Of a stretch of 64,000 nucleotides of DNA, positions 1-8,926 are shown in pieces. The stretch is from Dolichospermum flos-aquae CCAP 1403/13F (GTDB taxonomy: Bacteria > Cyanobacteriota > Cyanobacteriia > Cyanobacteriales > Nostocaceae). The stretch is from the NCBI RefSeq assembly GCF_012516395.1, contig NZ_CP051206.1:1532501-1596500 (forward strand), given 5' to 3'. Numbering within the stretch: the stretch's first letter is position 1; the number at the start of each line of letters is the position of its first letter. Below the pieces are notes generated by a model. The model was given only the letters and a program-made list of their open reading frames with translations, made no database searches and was not told the origin of the DNA. Position numbers and translations under genes: made by a program.

Positions 1-485
1 CATCGAAAATCGGACAGTTTATACTGTTCCAATTTCACAATTACCAGCACTTTATGAACAAAACCAATGGGCAGGATTAACAACAGTAGTCATGGTAGTT
101 CGTAAGGTTCAGCATTGGAATAAAACTACCCATGAAATTCAATTTTATATTACTAGTCTTGATAGTGATGCTAACAAAATTGGTAGTGCAATTCGACAGC
201 ATTGGGGGATTGAAAACTCTGTTCATTGGACATTGGATGTCACTTTCCATGAAGATGAATGTCGAATTCGTTCCATGCACAGTCCACAAAACTTTGCCTT
301 ACTACGTCGTATTGCCCTCAATGCCTTAGACAGAGAACCAACTTTTCGTCGCAGTATTCGACAAAAATCACGACGAGCTGCCATGAATGATCAATACATG
401 GTTTCTGTGTTAGCAGCATCCATAGCAAACTATTCTCCTCTACTGTAATTCTTCTGTCAATAGCGTTTGAGATGCGCTAACCCTG
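1..485 (+). mobile_element. Right-hand part of an ISAs1-type insertion sequence, cut by the window edge
   Basis: The window opens inside a transposase reading frame that ends at 448. About 15 bases later comes a probable right terminal repeat, GCGTTTGAGATGCGCTAACC followed by CTG, at 463-485. Ending in CCCTG fits the ISAs1 family, whose inverted repeats start CAGGG. The left end and any target duplication lie outside the window, so the size of the element is unknown. The boundary at 485 is inferred from the terminal-repeat look-alike only. Confidence 0.6.
2..448 (+). CDS. ISAs1 family transposase, C-terminal part (5' end outside window)
   Basis: The frame is open from the first bases of the window and 148 residues are visible. 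The C-terminal segment has the ISAs1 hallmark around the catalytic glutamate, RQHWGIENSVHWTLDV, then FHEDECRIR and a segment resembling NFALLRRIALNAL. This is the third acidic residue of the DDE catalytic triad in an RNase H-like transposase. The ATG at codon 31 is internal and should not be read as the start. The visible part is intact, so the element could be active if the rest is whole. Confidence 0.8.
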   Translation: MENRTVYTVPISQLPALYEQNQWAGLTTVVMVVRKVQHWNKTTHEIQFYITSLDSDANKIGSAIRQHWGIENSVHWTLDVTFHEDECRIRSMHSPQNFALLRRIALNALDREPTFRRSIRQKSRRAAMNDQYMVSVLAASIANYSPLL

Positions 486-581
486 CAAAATTGATGAATT
501 TAACAAGAGGATTAAGCATCTAAAATTCTGATCTGCTCTTAATTGTTATTATAACCAAACCAAGTAATTAAAAAAACAACT

Positions 582-1904
582 ATGACACAACAACCGATAC
601 AAGTAATTGGCGGCGGACTGGCGGGAACAGAAGCAGCATGGCAAATAGCTCAAGCTGGTGTGCCTGTGATTCTCCACGAGATGCGCCCTAAACGCTTCAG
701 CCCTGCCCATCATACGGAAAATTTGGCCGAATTGGTCTGTAGCAACTCTTTCGGGGCTATGGCGAGCGATCGCGCTGCCGGTCTATTACACGAAGAACTC
801 CGCCAACTCGGTTCTATTGTCATCTCCAAAGCAGATGAACACGCAGTCCCTGCTGGTGGGGCTTTGGCGGTAGACAGAGGACAATTTGGCGAAGATCTAA
901 CCCAAACCTTAGCAAATCATCCTTTAATTGATTTCCGACGCGGTGAAGTTAAAGAAATTCCCCAAGGTATCGTTGTATTAGCTTCTGGACCTTTAACCAG
1001 TCCCGATTTAGCCGCAGATTTACAGCGATTTACGGGGATGGAATATCTCAACTTTTTTGATGCTGCGAGTCCAATTATTGTCGGAGATTCTATCAATAAA
1101 GATATTGCATTTATGGCTTCTCGTTATGATAAAGGTGAGGCAGCTTATCTAAATTGTCCGATGAATAAAGAGCAGTATTTACAATTTCGATCAGCACTTT
1201 GTCAAGCAGAACAAACAGAATTAAAAGACTTTGAAAAGGAAACAGCGAAATTTTTTGAAGCTTGTTTACCAATTGAAGAAATGGCACGCAGAGGGGAAGA
1301 CACCATGCGTTATGGACCCCTCAAACCTGTGGGTTTATCTGATCCTCGCAATGGAGAACGTAACTATGCGGTAATTCAATTACGACAAGAAGATAAAGCC
1401 GGTCAACTTTGGAATATGGTCGGATTTCAAACTAATTTACGCTGGGGTGAACAAAAAAGAGTTTTTCAAATGATACCTGGATTGGAAAAAGCCGAATTTG
1501 TCAGATTAGGAGTAATGCACCGCAATACTTTTTTAAATGCACCACAGTTAATGTCTGCAAGTTTGCAATTTAAAGAACGTCCAACTTTACTAGCTGCGGG
1601 ACAATTAATAGGAACAGAAGGTTATACTGCTGCATCTGCGGGAGGTTGGTTAGCGGGAACAAATGCAGCTAGATTAGCTTTAGGAAAAGAACCTCTAATT
1701 TTACCTATTACAACGATGATGGGGGCATTATTTGAGTTTATCAGATCCGCTGCACCAAAACATTTTCAACCGATGGCTCCTAATTTTGGAATTGTGCCAG
1801 ATTTGGGTGTGAAAATTAAGAGTAAACCGGAAAAATACGGACGTTACCGCGATCGCTCTTTAGCAGATTTAGCAACTTGGAAAATGGAAAATTTAGCCGT
1901 TTAA
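582..1904 (+). CDS. trmFO: Methylenetetrahydrofolate-tRNA (uracil-5-)-methyltransferase TrmFO
   Basis: This folate- and FAD-dependent enzyme makes 5-methyluridine at position 54 of the tRNA T-loop, using methylenetetrahydrofolate as carbon donor. It is cytosolic. At 440 residues it has the usual length. The N-terminus carries the dinucleotide-binding GGGLAG motif (residues 10-15). Cys53 in LVCSNSFGA and Cys228 in [11 protein letters not shown] match the two conserved cysteines known in TrmFO. The C-terminal [12 protein letters not shown] segment is the second FAD-contact region of the GidA-like fold. It stands alone, about 100 bp after the ISAs1 end. Fully intact. Confidence 0.96.
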   Translation: MTQQPIQVIGGGLAGTEAAWQIAQAGVPVILHEMRPKRFSPAHHTENLAELVCSNSFGAMASDRAAGLLHEELRQLGSIVISKADEHAVPAGGALAVDRGQFGEDLTQTLANHPLIDFRRGEVKEIPQGIVVLASGPLTSPDLAADLQRFTGMEYLNFFDAASPIIVGDSINKDIAFMASRYDKGEAAYLNCPMNKEQYLQFRSALCQAEQTELKDFEKETAKFFEACLPIEEMARRGEDTMRYGPLKPVGLSDPRNGERNYAVIQLRQEDKAGQLWNMVGFQTNLRWGEQKRVFQMIPGLEKAEFVRLGVMHRNTFLNAPQLMSASLQFKERPTLLAAGQLIGTEGYTAASAGGWLAGTNAARLALGKEPLILPITTMMGALFEFIRSAAPKHFQPMAPNFGIVPDLGVKIKSKPEKYGRYRDRSLADLATWKMENLAV

Positions 1905-1923
1905 ATTAATAGGAGGAAGTGTT

Positions 1924-2217
1924 TTAATCTTTCTCCTTCAACATCACTAAACCATGTATTCCCACTGCTGTAATCACACCTCCCAATAATCCCCAAGTAG
2001 CATCAGCAAAAACATTAATTCGATGGGCTAAAGCTCGATGATATGCAAATTGCAAAGTTCTTTCATTAGGCTTTTCCTCTTTTACCAATTTTTCTAAATA
2101 ATTTTCAGCTTTTATTAGTGCGTCATAATCAGTACCAAAATAATAAAGGGATATCAATACTACCAAGAAACCAGGGATGGCTAAAGTAAGTAATAAAATT
2201 CCTGGGCGTGTCTTCAT
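1924..2217 (-). CDS. Small membrane protein of unknown function, two predicted membrane helices
   Basis: A 97-residue product if read from the ATG at 2217; a TTG eight codons upstream is possible but less likely. A hydrophobic helix lies near residues 7-26 (ILLLTLAIPGFLVVLISLYY) and a second near 74-92 (WGLLGGVITAVGIHGLVML). A charged stretch of about 45 residues between them would form a loop. No family is recognised. It converges on trmFO with a 19-bp gap. Its start abuts a cold-shock-like gene remnant on the other strand, so the gene may have been joined here by a rearrangement. Confidence 0.55.
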   Translation of the reverse strand: MKTRPGILLLTLAIPGFLVVLISLYYFGTDYDALIKAENYLEKLVKEEKPNERTLQFAYHRALAHRINVFADATWGLLGGVITAVGIHGLVMLKEKD

Positions 2218-2220
2218 AAA

Positions 2221-2379
2221 AACGATATTATTAAATACCAACTAACAACTGATGAAAAAGGCAAGCTGACTGCTACTAACGCATCTATCGAGGAGAAAAT
2301 GCCAGCGTGGATAGTCGTTTTTCTCATTCTATCAATATTACCTATTTGGGGAACATTATTTATCCATAAAACTTGTTGA
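2221..2379 (+). pseudogene. Possible remnant of a cold-shock-domain/DUF1294 membrane protein
   Basis: Reading the plus strand from 2221 gives 52 codons ending at TGA. They encode a segment like the end of a cold-shock domain (YQLTTDEKGKLTATNASIEE) followed by one hydrophobic helix (WIVVFLILSILPIWGTLFI). Cyanobacterial DUF1294 proteins have a cold-shock domain followed by membrane helices, which this fragment resembles. There is no start codon or upstream part of the domain. An alternative is a 26-residue micro-protein starting at the ATG at 2299, which has AGGAG a few bases upstream. Confidence 0.35.
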
Positions 2380-2467
2380 TTTACTAAATTTCTACAATTT
2401 GGCTTTCTTTTCCGTTAAATTCAAGGTTAGAATGACAAAATTAAATTGTGGTTGAAACTAGAAAAAA

Positions 2468-3733
2468 TTGCTAAAACAACTAACTAACAACGTGTTTCCC
2501 GGTTCAGTTATCAAATTAGATAACGGCTTGACATTCATTCACCAAGAAATATCCACTACACCCGTAGTCATAGCTGACGTTTGGGTGCGTGCGGGAGCTA
2601 ACCTAGAACCAGAACCTTGGTTTGGAATGGCACATTTTCTAGAACACATGATTTTCAAAGGTACACCAAACTTGCTGCCTGGAGAATTTGATTATCATAT
2701 TGAAAAAATTGGTGGTGTGAGTAATGCCGCTACCAGCCACGATTATGCCCATTATTCGATTACAACCGCTGCTAATTACCTAGAGCATACTCTACCACAT
2801 TTGGGAGAATTACTCCTGAATGCAGCCATTCCTGACGATGAATTTATCAGAGAACGGGATGTGGTGCTAGAAGAAATCCGTTCTTACAACGATGATCCTG
2901 ATTGGGTAGGTTTTCAATCTCTTGTTAAAAATGTTTACCAACAGCACCCTTACGGACGTTCTGTATTGGGAACTGAGCCAGAATTAATGCAGCATTCCCC
3001 CGAAGCTATGCGCTGTTTTTATCGCAGTTATTACCAACCAGAAAATATGACTGTGGTTGTGGTGGGGGGAATTGGTGAAAAAGCTGCGAGGGACTTGGTA
3101 AACCAGACATTTGTAGATTTTCCGCAACGTGATCATTGTCCCCAATTTACCAAAATTGCAGCACCGGTAATTTCAGGAATTCGTCGTCATGAGTTAATTT
3201 TACCTAGACTGGAACAAGCGCGGTTAATTATGGGTTGGAAAGTGCCAGGAGTAGAAGAATTTCGGGCTGTTCATGGTTTAGAATTATTATCAGCACTGTT
3301 AGGAGAAGGGAGAATTTCTCGATTAGTATCTGATTTGCGGGAAGAAAAGCAACTTGTTCAAGACTTATGCTGTGATTTCTCTTTACAACAAGAATCAAGT
3401 TTATTTACAATTACGGCTTGGTTAGAATCAGAATATCTGGAACGCGTTGAAGAGTTGATTTGTGATCATTTACAAGAATTGCAAAATCAAGAAATTAGCA
3501 AGCCAGAAATAAATCGTATTCAGAGGTTTTTATGTAATGATTATGCCTTTTCTACAGAAACACCAGATCAGCTAACTAATTTTTATGGTTATTATCATAC
3601 CATTGCTAACGCTGAATTAGCTGTTACCTATCCCCAAGAAATCCAGTCTTTCAATCCGCAAGAACTGCAAAAATTAGCTCAACAATATCTTTCCCCAGCT
3701 AATTATGCTGTGACAATTCTCAAACCTTGTTAA
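2468..3733 (+). CDS. M16 family zinc metallopeptidase, catalytically complete subunit
   Basis: A pitrilysin/processing-peptidase type (M16B) protein of up to 421 residues. The inverted zinc motif HFLEH is at residues 56-60, and the third ligand is probably Glu136 in DVVLEEIRSY, 76 residues on as expected. Such enzymes cleave peptides inside a clamshell formed with a second subunit. The next gene, 14 bp downstream, is an M16 homologue without the motif, so the two probably form an active/inactive heterodimer. There is no ATG at the front: the frame is closed by TAG at 2459, leaving TTG at 2468 or GTG at 2492 as start. No signal peptide is seen. Confidence 0.88.
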   Translation: MLKQLTNNVFPGSVIKLDNGLTFIHQEISTTPVVIADVWVRAGANLEPEPWFGMAHFLEHMIFKGTPNLLPGEFDYHIEKIGGVSNAATSHDYAHYSITTAANYLEHTLPHLGELLLNAAIPDDEFIRERDVVLEEIRSYNDDPDWVGFQSLVKNVYQQHPYGRSVLGTEPELMQHSPEAMRCFYRSYYQPENMTVVVVGGIGEKAARDLVNQTFVDFPQRDHCPQFTKIAAPVISGIRRHELILPRLEQARLIMGWKVPGVEEFRAVHGLELLSALLGEGRISRLVSDLREEKQLVQDLCCDFSLQQESSLFTITAWLESEYLERVEELICDHLQELQNQEISKPEINRIQRFLCNDYAFSTETPDQLTNFYGYYHTIANAELAVTYPQEIQSFNPQELQKLAQQYLSPANYAVTILKPC

Positions 3734-3747
3734 TTATTAAGTAAAAA

Positions 3748-5019
3748 ATGCAAACTATTAATAGTCGCTCTCTGATTCATCGCACCGTATTAAGTAATGG
3801 CATTGTTTTATTAGTCTCAGAAAATCAAGCTGCTGATATTATTGCGGGACGGATTTTTATTCGCGCTGGTAGTTGTCATGAACAGCGAGAAAAAGCTGGT
3901 TTAGCGCATTTATTATCAGCAGTAATGACAAAGGGATGTGATGGTTTATCGAGTTTAGAAATTGCTGAAAAAGTTGAATCTGTAGGAGCTGGTTTAGGTA
4001 CAGATGCAGCTACAGATTATTTTTTGCTATCGTTGAAAACAGTAACTGCTGATTTTATTGATATTTTAACATTGGCTGGACAATTATTGCGATCGCCTAC
4101 CTTTCCCGAAAACCAAATAGAATTAGAAAAGCGATTAGCAATCCAAGATATTCGTTCCCAAAAAGAGCAACCTTTTGGACTGGCTTTTGAACAACTGCGT
4201 CAGGTAATGTACCCAAATCATCCCTACTCTATGTCAGTTTTAGGTGATGAAACAACCATGAGCAGCATTACCCGTGATGACTTAGTAGAATATCATCAAA
4301 CTCATTTCCGTCCTGATAATATTGTCATTAGCATTGCTGGACGCATTACACCAGCACAAGCAGAGAAATTAGTAAATAAGATTTTTGGTGATTGGCAAAT
4401 ACCAAATTCCACCAAACCTACTCTTAATTTACCACCAATTACTGGATCACCTAAATCTTGCCTGAAACCCTTAAATACACAACAATCAATTATCATGTTG
4501 GGTTATTTAGGACCATCAGTAACCAACCCAGAATATGCAGCCCTCAAGTTACTTGCTACCTATTTAGGGAATGGTCTTTCTAGTCGTTTATTTGTAGAAT
4601 TGCGAGAAAAGCAAGGTTTAGCTTATGACGTATCTGCTATTTATTCGACTCGACTTTTTCCCGCTTCCTTCGTGGTTTATATTGGGACAGCACCGGAAAA
4701 CACCAAAGTTGCTTTTAATGGACTTCGCCAAGAAGTAGAATTATTATCTACCACCGAACTGTCAGCAGAAGCATTACAAACTGCTAAAAACAAAATTATC
4801 GGTCAATATGCGTTGGGTAAACAAACTAATGGACATATTGCACAGATATATGGTTGGTATGAAATTTTGGGTTTAGGAATTGAATTTGATCAAAAGTTTC
4901 CCGAATTAATTAATAATGTCACTGTAACGGAGGCAATGACAACCGCTTGTAAATATTTACAAGCACCATACTTATCTCTCGTTGGACCAGAAGAAGCCAT
5001 TCAGACAGCTACTTTCTAA
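3748..5019 (+). CDS. M16 family peptidase-like protein, inactive partner subunit
   Basis: A 423-residue M16 homologue with the two-domain layout of its upstream neighbour. The zinc site is missing: where HxxEH should be it has HLLSA (residues 54-58), so Glu and the second His are gone. The C-terminal half keeps the substrate-binding region resembling SSRLFVELREKQGLAYDVS. In M16B heterodimers, as in mitochondrial processing peptidase, the non-catalytic subunit helps bind substrate. It is translated from ATG 14 bp after the active gene, clearly the same operon. Cytosolic by sequence. Confidence 0.85.
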   Translation: MQTINSRSLIHRTVLSNGIVLLVSENQAADIIAGRIFIRAGSCHEQREKAGLAHLLSAVMTKGCDGLSSLEIAEKVESVGAGLGTDAATDYFLLSLKTVTADFIDILTLAGQLLRSPTFPENQIELEKRLAIQDIRSQKEQPFGLAFEQLRQVMYPNHPYSMSVLGDETTMSSITRDDLVEYHQTHFRPDNIVISIAGRITPAQAEKLVNKIFGDWQIPNSTKPTLNLPPITGSPKSCLKPLNTQQSIIMLGYLGPSVTNPEYAALKLLATYLGNGLSSRLFVELREKQGLAYDVSAIYSTRLFPASFVVYIGTAPENTKVAFNGLRQEVELLSTTELSAEALQTAKNKIIGQYALGKQTNGHIAQIYGWYEILGLGIEFDQKFPELINNVTVTEAMTTACKYLQAPYLSLVGPEEAIQTATF

Positions 5020-5036
5020 AACCTTAAATTGCGTAG

Positions 5037-5062
5037 GTTGGGTTGACGTAAGGAAACCCAAC
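5037..5062. repeat. Hairpin-forming dispersed repeat after the M16 operon
   Basis: GTTGGGTT at 5037-5044 pairs with AACCCAAC at 5055-5062 over a 10-base loop. It begins 18 bp after the M16 stop codon. There is no T-run directly after it, so a simple intrinsic terminator is uncertain. GTTGGGTT/AACCCAAC hairpins of this kind are common between cyanobacterial genes. Confidence 0.5.
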
Positions 5063-5178
5063 AAAATCAAGTCTTGGAAATATTCGATTATGTTTTATCT
5101 TCACACCAAAAAGATTAAAGGCAAACAAAGCGATCGCCACAGGGTAAGATCAGCATCGGAAAGTTATACAAAAATTCT

Positions 5179-5949
5179 ATGAAATTTAGTTTGATAGCAA
5201 GTATTCCCAACTACATGAGCGCAAATTCTTGGTATTGCTTACTCTTGTTAACCACCACACCCGCGTTAATTAGTTCCTCTGCTTTTATATCAACAGCAGC
5301 AGCGATTAAAATTGCCCAAGTCAACACAGAAGTTAAAATTAATCGTCCTCCTCTAAACTTAGGTAGTCAGGGTGAACGAGTTACAGAACTTCAAGCCGCT
5401 TTGAAGCTTTTGGGCTTTTATTCAGGTGCTGTGGATGGTACATATCAACAAAGTACCATTATTGCCGTTGCCCAATTTCAGCAAGCTGCTGGCCTAAATC
5501 CCACTGGTAATGTAGATAATATCACTTGGCAAAAACTGTTTCCCAGCCCATCAAATATTATTACTTCCGCACCTAATGCTGCCAGTAGTTTTACGACTGT
5601 TCCTACCCAACCGACCAGATTCACAAAACCACCGACTACTAAACGCACCACCAATCAGCCTAATTCTAGTATTCAACCCACTCCTCTCAATCAACAAATG
5701 CCCGGTATTAAATATACTCCCCAAGGATGGCCAATTTTACATTTAGGTACAAGTGGACCGGAAGTAATTAAATTGCAAAAACAACTCAAAATCCTGGGTT
5801 TTTTAAATGGTAAAATAGATGGAGATTTCGGAAGATCCACAGAAGCCGCAGTCAAAGCTGCTCAAACTCGTTATGGTTTAAAACCTGATGGTGTTGTCGG
5901 TGGTGGTACATGGAAAGTGTTCTTGAACCGCACTTCCCAGTCACGTTAA
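5179..5949 (+). CDS. Exported protein with two peptidoglycan-binding (PG_binding_1) domains
   Basis: A 256-residue protein. Residues 1-46 look like a signal sequence with a hydrophobic core around YCLLLLTTTPALI. Two PG_binding_1 modules follow, at about 60-121 and 188-249. Each has the family pattern: LxLGSxGxxVxxLQ, then LGFxxGxxDGxxxxST, then FQxxxGLxxxGxxxxxTW. A Thr/Pro/Asn-rich linker (about 122-180) separates them. No catalytic domain is present, so it probably anchors in the cell wall or serves as a wall adaptor. It starts at an ATG about 160 bp after the M16 operon and is followed 21 bp on by a holin-like gene. Confidence 0.85.
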   Translation: MKFSLIASIPNYMSANSWYCLLLLTTTPALISSSAFISTAAAIKIAQVNTEVKINRPPLNLGSQGERVTELQAALKLLGFYSGAVDGTYQQSTIIAVAQFQQAAGLNPTGNVDNITWQKLFPSPSNIITSAPNAASSFTTVPTQPTRFTKPPTTKRTTNQPNSSIQPTPLNQQMPGIKYTPQGWPILHLGTSGPEVIKLQKQLKILGFLNGKIDGDFGRSTEAAVKAAQTRYGLKPDGVVGGGTWKVFLNRTSQSR

Positions 5950-5970
5950 TCTTGTTCTCGTCATCAAACT

Positions 5971-6324
5971 ATGAAGCACTTTCTTTTAACTTGGATCGGG
6001 ACTGCGGTAGCATTATTAATTACGGCTAAAATTGTTCCTGGAATCATTCTCACTAGTTTTGTTGCTGCCTTAATTGCCGCTGTTGTGATTGGTTTAGTAA
6101 ATGCCATTGTGCGACCAATTTTGCAGATTTTAGCATTTCCCATCACCTTAATTACTTTGGGTTTATTCACCCTGGTGATTAATGCCTTAACGCTATGGTT
6201 TGCCAGTGCCATAACTCCCGGCTATGGTTTTGAAATTCGGGGTTTTATTCCTGCTTTTTTAGGTTCAATTGTTTTATCAATTGTTTCTGGTATTATTAAT
6301 CAGATTGTTAATGCAGTTGATTAA
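5971..6324 (+). CDS. Phage holin family 4 (DUF360/YvlD-like) membrane protein
   Basis: 117 residues, almost all hydrophobic, with about four membrane segments and the small-residue pattern GLVNAIVRPILQILAFPITL typical of the Phage_holin_4_2/YvlD group. Despite the family name, most chromosomal members are not lysis proteins and their role is unknown. It follows the peptidoglycan-binding gene by 21 bp and may be cotranscribed with it. Its last four bases overlap the 3' end of the convergent CbiG-like gene. Confidence 0.8.
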   Translation: MKHFLLTWIGTAVALLITAKIVPGIILTSFVAALIAAVVIGLVNAIVRPILQILAFPITLITLGLFTLVINALTLWFASAITPGYGFEIRGFIPAFLGSIVLSIVSGIINQIVNAVD

Positions 6325-6746
6325 AATATCAGGTTTTCACTTTTAGCAACGGCTACTGTGATTGTTGCTGGTGCTTCTGGTAATCGGAAAATCTGTTTAG
6401 GAACTAATAACATTATTTCCTTAGATGTGATTTCTGAAGCTGCAAGAATCGCGGAAGCCTCTGCTACGCTAGATGTTCCCACTAACTTAGTAATAGTATT
6501 ATTAGGATTGGGAACAAATACATTATTTAAAAGTTCCGCACTAAAGGTTTTTAAAGGTAGTTTTTCTAAGTTACAAAATTCCAATAAACCAATTTCTGAG
6601 GCTTTTTTATCAATAGTTGCAATTCCAGCTATTTCATGATATATAAGTTGATTTTCCTGAAAAACTTTTTTGATTACTAAATTAATTAATTGTTGGGAAA
6701 TTCCTTTTTGACAACCAATTCCTACCCATAATTTTTTTATAACCAT
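6321..6746 (-). CDS. Stand-alone CbiG C-terminal domain protein (cobalamin biosynthesis-like)
   Basis: 141 residues matching the C-terminal domain of CbiG/CobE: VGIGCQKG near the N-terminus, IATIDKKASEIGLLEF in the middle, then VGTSSVAEASAILAA, and TITVAVA at the end. In full CbiG this domain accompanies the cobalt-precorrin-5A hydrolase domain; here only the C-terminal domain exists. The ATG at 6746 is chosen because the family starts there. The frame stays open upstream into shc, but that part is unlike CbiG. It lies downstream of shc on the same strand, with no other cobalamin gene in the window. Confidence 0.75.
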   Translation of the reverse strand: MVIKKLWVGIGCQKGISQQLINLVIKKVFQENQLIYHEIAGIATIDKKASEIGLLEFCNLEKLPLKTFSAELLNNVFVPNPNNTITKLVGTSSVAEASAILAASEITSKEIMLLVPKQIFRLPEAPATITVAVAKSENLIF

Positions 6747-6790
6747 ATTATCCACTTTCTTTGACAACACTAATAAATGGGGTTTAGAAA

Positions 6791-6817
6791 TAGCGGGCAA
6801 GATGCCCACACTACAAG
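6791..6817. repeat. Dispersed palindromic repeat, copy 1 (TAGCGGGCAAGATGCCC type)
   Basis: TAGCGGGCAAGATGCCCACA followed by CTACAAG, in the gap between shc and the CbiG-like gene. It is nearly identical to 10778-10804, where the palindrome GCGGGCA/TGCCCGC is perfect. This copy has one mismatch in the second arm. Confidence 0.75.
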
Positions 6818-6859
6818 ATTGATAATATTTCTCCAGAAAAATGGCAAAGGTATTGCTAT

Positions 6860-8773
6860 TTAACTCGAACATTTTGCTTGATATCGTCCCAAAGCCATTA
6901 AAGGAAAATACTGCTGATAAAGGTGATACTTCAAATAAAAATGGCAAGGGAAGCCCGTTCCGGTAAAGTATTCTTCATCCCAAGTACCATCTAATTTTTG
7001 TGTTTCTAATAGGTAATTAATCCCCTTTTCAATACTATCAATCGCTAATTTATCCGTTGCTTCACCTGCTGCTATTAACCCAATTAAAGCCCATGCTGTT
7101 TGGGATGCTGTACTGTCACCTTTTCCTTTTAAACTAGGATCATTGTAACTAAAACAAGTTTCTCCCCAACCACCATCAGAATTTTGTACTTTCACTAACC
7201 AAGCTGCACCCTGATTTATATCTCTAGCATATTTCAAAGGATTAATTAAAGCCAAAGCTGATAAAACGCCGCTAGTTCCATAAATGTAATTTACACCCCA
7301 ACGTCCAAACCAACAACCTTCTATTTCTTGTTCTTTCAAAAGATAATCTAAAGACTTTTCTAAATTATCTGGTTGAATTGATAAATTACAAGCCCCCAAC
7401 ATTTCCAATACTCTAGCAGTGACATCAGCCGTATTTGTATCAATCATCGCTTTCAAATCACCATAGGGGACAGAATTGAGCCATTCTTGATCATTATCAA
7501 GATCAAAAGCCGCCCAACCACCTGGTTTACATTGCATCGTCGCAATCCAATTTAAAGCCCTATCAATAGCTTGTTTTTTTAGTTCCTCATTTGGCAATTT
7601 TGCTTGATGTAAAGCCATGACAACCACAGCCGAATCATCCACATCTGGGTAAAAACGATTTTCAAATTCAAACGCCCAAGCACCGGGTTTTCCCTGCTTG
7701 TTTTTGACATTCCAATCACCATAATCGAGAATTTGTTTCTCTATTAACCATGCTCCAGCTTTAACAATAGCCGGATCATTTGGGGCAAAACCTGAATCAA
7801 TCAAAGCCCGAATCGCCCAAGCTGTATCCCATACAGGAGAAACACAAGGTTGGACACAGTAACTATTTTCTGTTTCAATGGCGAAATTATTAACTGCTTT
7901 TAAACCCCGTTCGATCACCGGATCATTAGCATCATAATCTAAACACTTTAAAGCTAACAGAGAATTTAACATTGCGGGAATAATTCCCCCCCAATCACCT
8001 GTAACTTCTTGACGTTCTAGAATCCATTTTTCTGCGGCTTTAATTCCTTCATTTCTAAAAGGGACAAAATTAATACTTTCTGCTAATTTAAAGCCATCAT
8101 CAAGGATATTAAAAATATCTGACCAATCACCATTTTTTGGTAATTCCCAGCAGACATTATTTACACCTTCAGCATATAATTCATCTAAATTAATTGGCTG
8201 ATCAATGTTAAAAATTGGTTTTCGATCAAAGACAATTAATAATGGCACAGTGCTAGAACGCGCCCAACTCGAAAGTTCATAAATATTGAAGAAAAAATTA
8301 TCGGGTAGTAACATTACCCAAGGTGGCAAAGAAGGCAGTCCGCGCCAATTATAACAGCCAATTAAAGCTAGATGTAACTTTGTAAAAATCCGAGTTTTGC
8401 TAATACCACCTTTAGCTAAAATTAGAGATTTCGCTTTCAGCAATGCGGTATCTGTAGCGGGTACACCTAACAATCTTAAAGCCATATAGGCTTCTACAGT
8501 TGTGTTTAAATCTCCACCATCACCATAAAACAATTCCCAACCTCCATGTTCTCGTTGTTGAGAACGGAGATAATTTTCAACTTTATGTAAAGGTCTGGTT
8601 TTCTCAGTTCCCCAAATCTTATGTAATAAAACAGCTTCTGAAGTGATGGTAACATTAGACTCTAACTCAGCCCACCAATAACCATCGGGATTTTGAATAG
8701 AAAGTAGATGTTTTTGACTTGCGGCTATCGCATCAACAACTTGCTTGACTTTTATTCTATCTTGTGTTTGCAT
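6860..8773 (-). CDS. shc: Squalene-hopene cyclase
   Basis: Cyclises squalene to hopene/diplopterol, the first committed step of hopanoid membrane lipids; the enzyme is monotopic on membranes. The product is 637 residues, normal length. The catalytic acid motif DxDD is present as DVDDS (about 377-381; most bacterial enzymes have DxDDT). Several QW-type repeats are visible, for example QKLDGTWDE and QNSDGGWGET near the C-terminus. ATG at 8773 is preferred over the TTG one codon before. A decayed hopanoid glycosyltransferase gene is divergently placed about 150 bp away, so hopene may still be made while tailoring is impaired. Confidence 0.96.
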   Translation of the reverse strand: MQTQDRIKVKQVVDAIAASQKHLLSIQNPDGYWWAELESNVTITSEAVLLHKIWGTEKTRPLHKVENYLRSQQREHGGWELFYGDGGDLNTTVEAYMALRLLGVPATDTALLKAKSLILAKGGISKTRIFTKLHLALIGCYNWRGLPSLPPWVMLLPDNFFFNIYELSSWARSSTVPLLIVFDRKPIFNIDQPINLDELYAEGVNNVCWELPKNGDWSDIFNILDDGFKLAESINFVPFRNEGIKAAEKWILERQEVTGDWGGIIPAMLNSLLALKCLDYDANDPVIERGLKAVNNFAIETENSYCVQPCVSPVWDTAWAIRALIDSGFAPNDPAIVKAGAWLIEKQILDYGDWNVKNKQGKPGAWAFEFENRFYPDVDDSAVVVMALHQAKLPNEELKKQAIDRALNWIATMQCKPGGWAAFDLDNDQEWLNSVPYGDLKAMIDTNTADVTARVLEMLGACNLSIQPDNLEKSLDYLLKEQEIEGCWFGRWGVNYIYGTSGVLSALALINPLKYARDINQGAAWLVKVQNSDGGWGETCFSYNDPSLKGKGDSTASQTAWALIGLIAAGEATDKLAIDSIEKGINYLLETQKLDGTWDEEYFTGTGFPCHFYLKYHLYQQYFPLMALGRYQAKCSS

Positions 8774-8926
8774 CAAATACCTACCTCAGCACCAAACAAT
8801 ATTTAAATAACATAACCGAATTACGAGAAAATTCTTCCGCAAAATCAGCAAACATTGTATTCTATCCAAGTCAGTAAAAGAATTAAATTTGTCTTTTAAA
8901 TTTTAAATTGGAGTACAGCAACAGTT

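Noticed and set aside
4982-5182. 66-codon plus-strand frame after the second M16 gene
   Set aside because: It overlaps the M16 3' end, runs through the GTTGGGTT hairpin repeat and has no protein-like composition.
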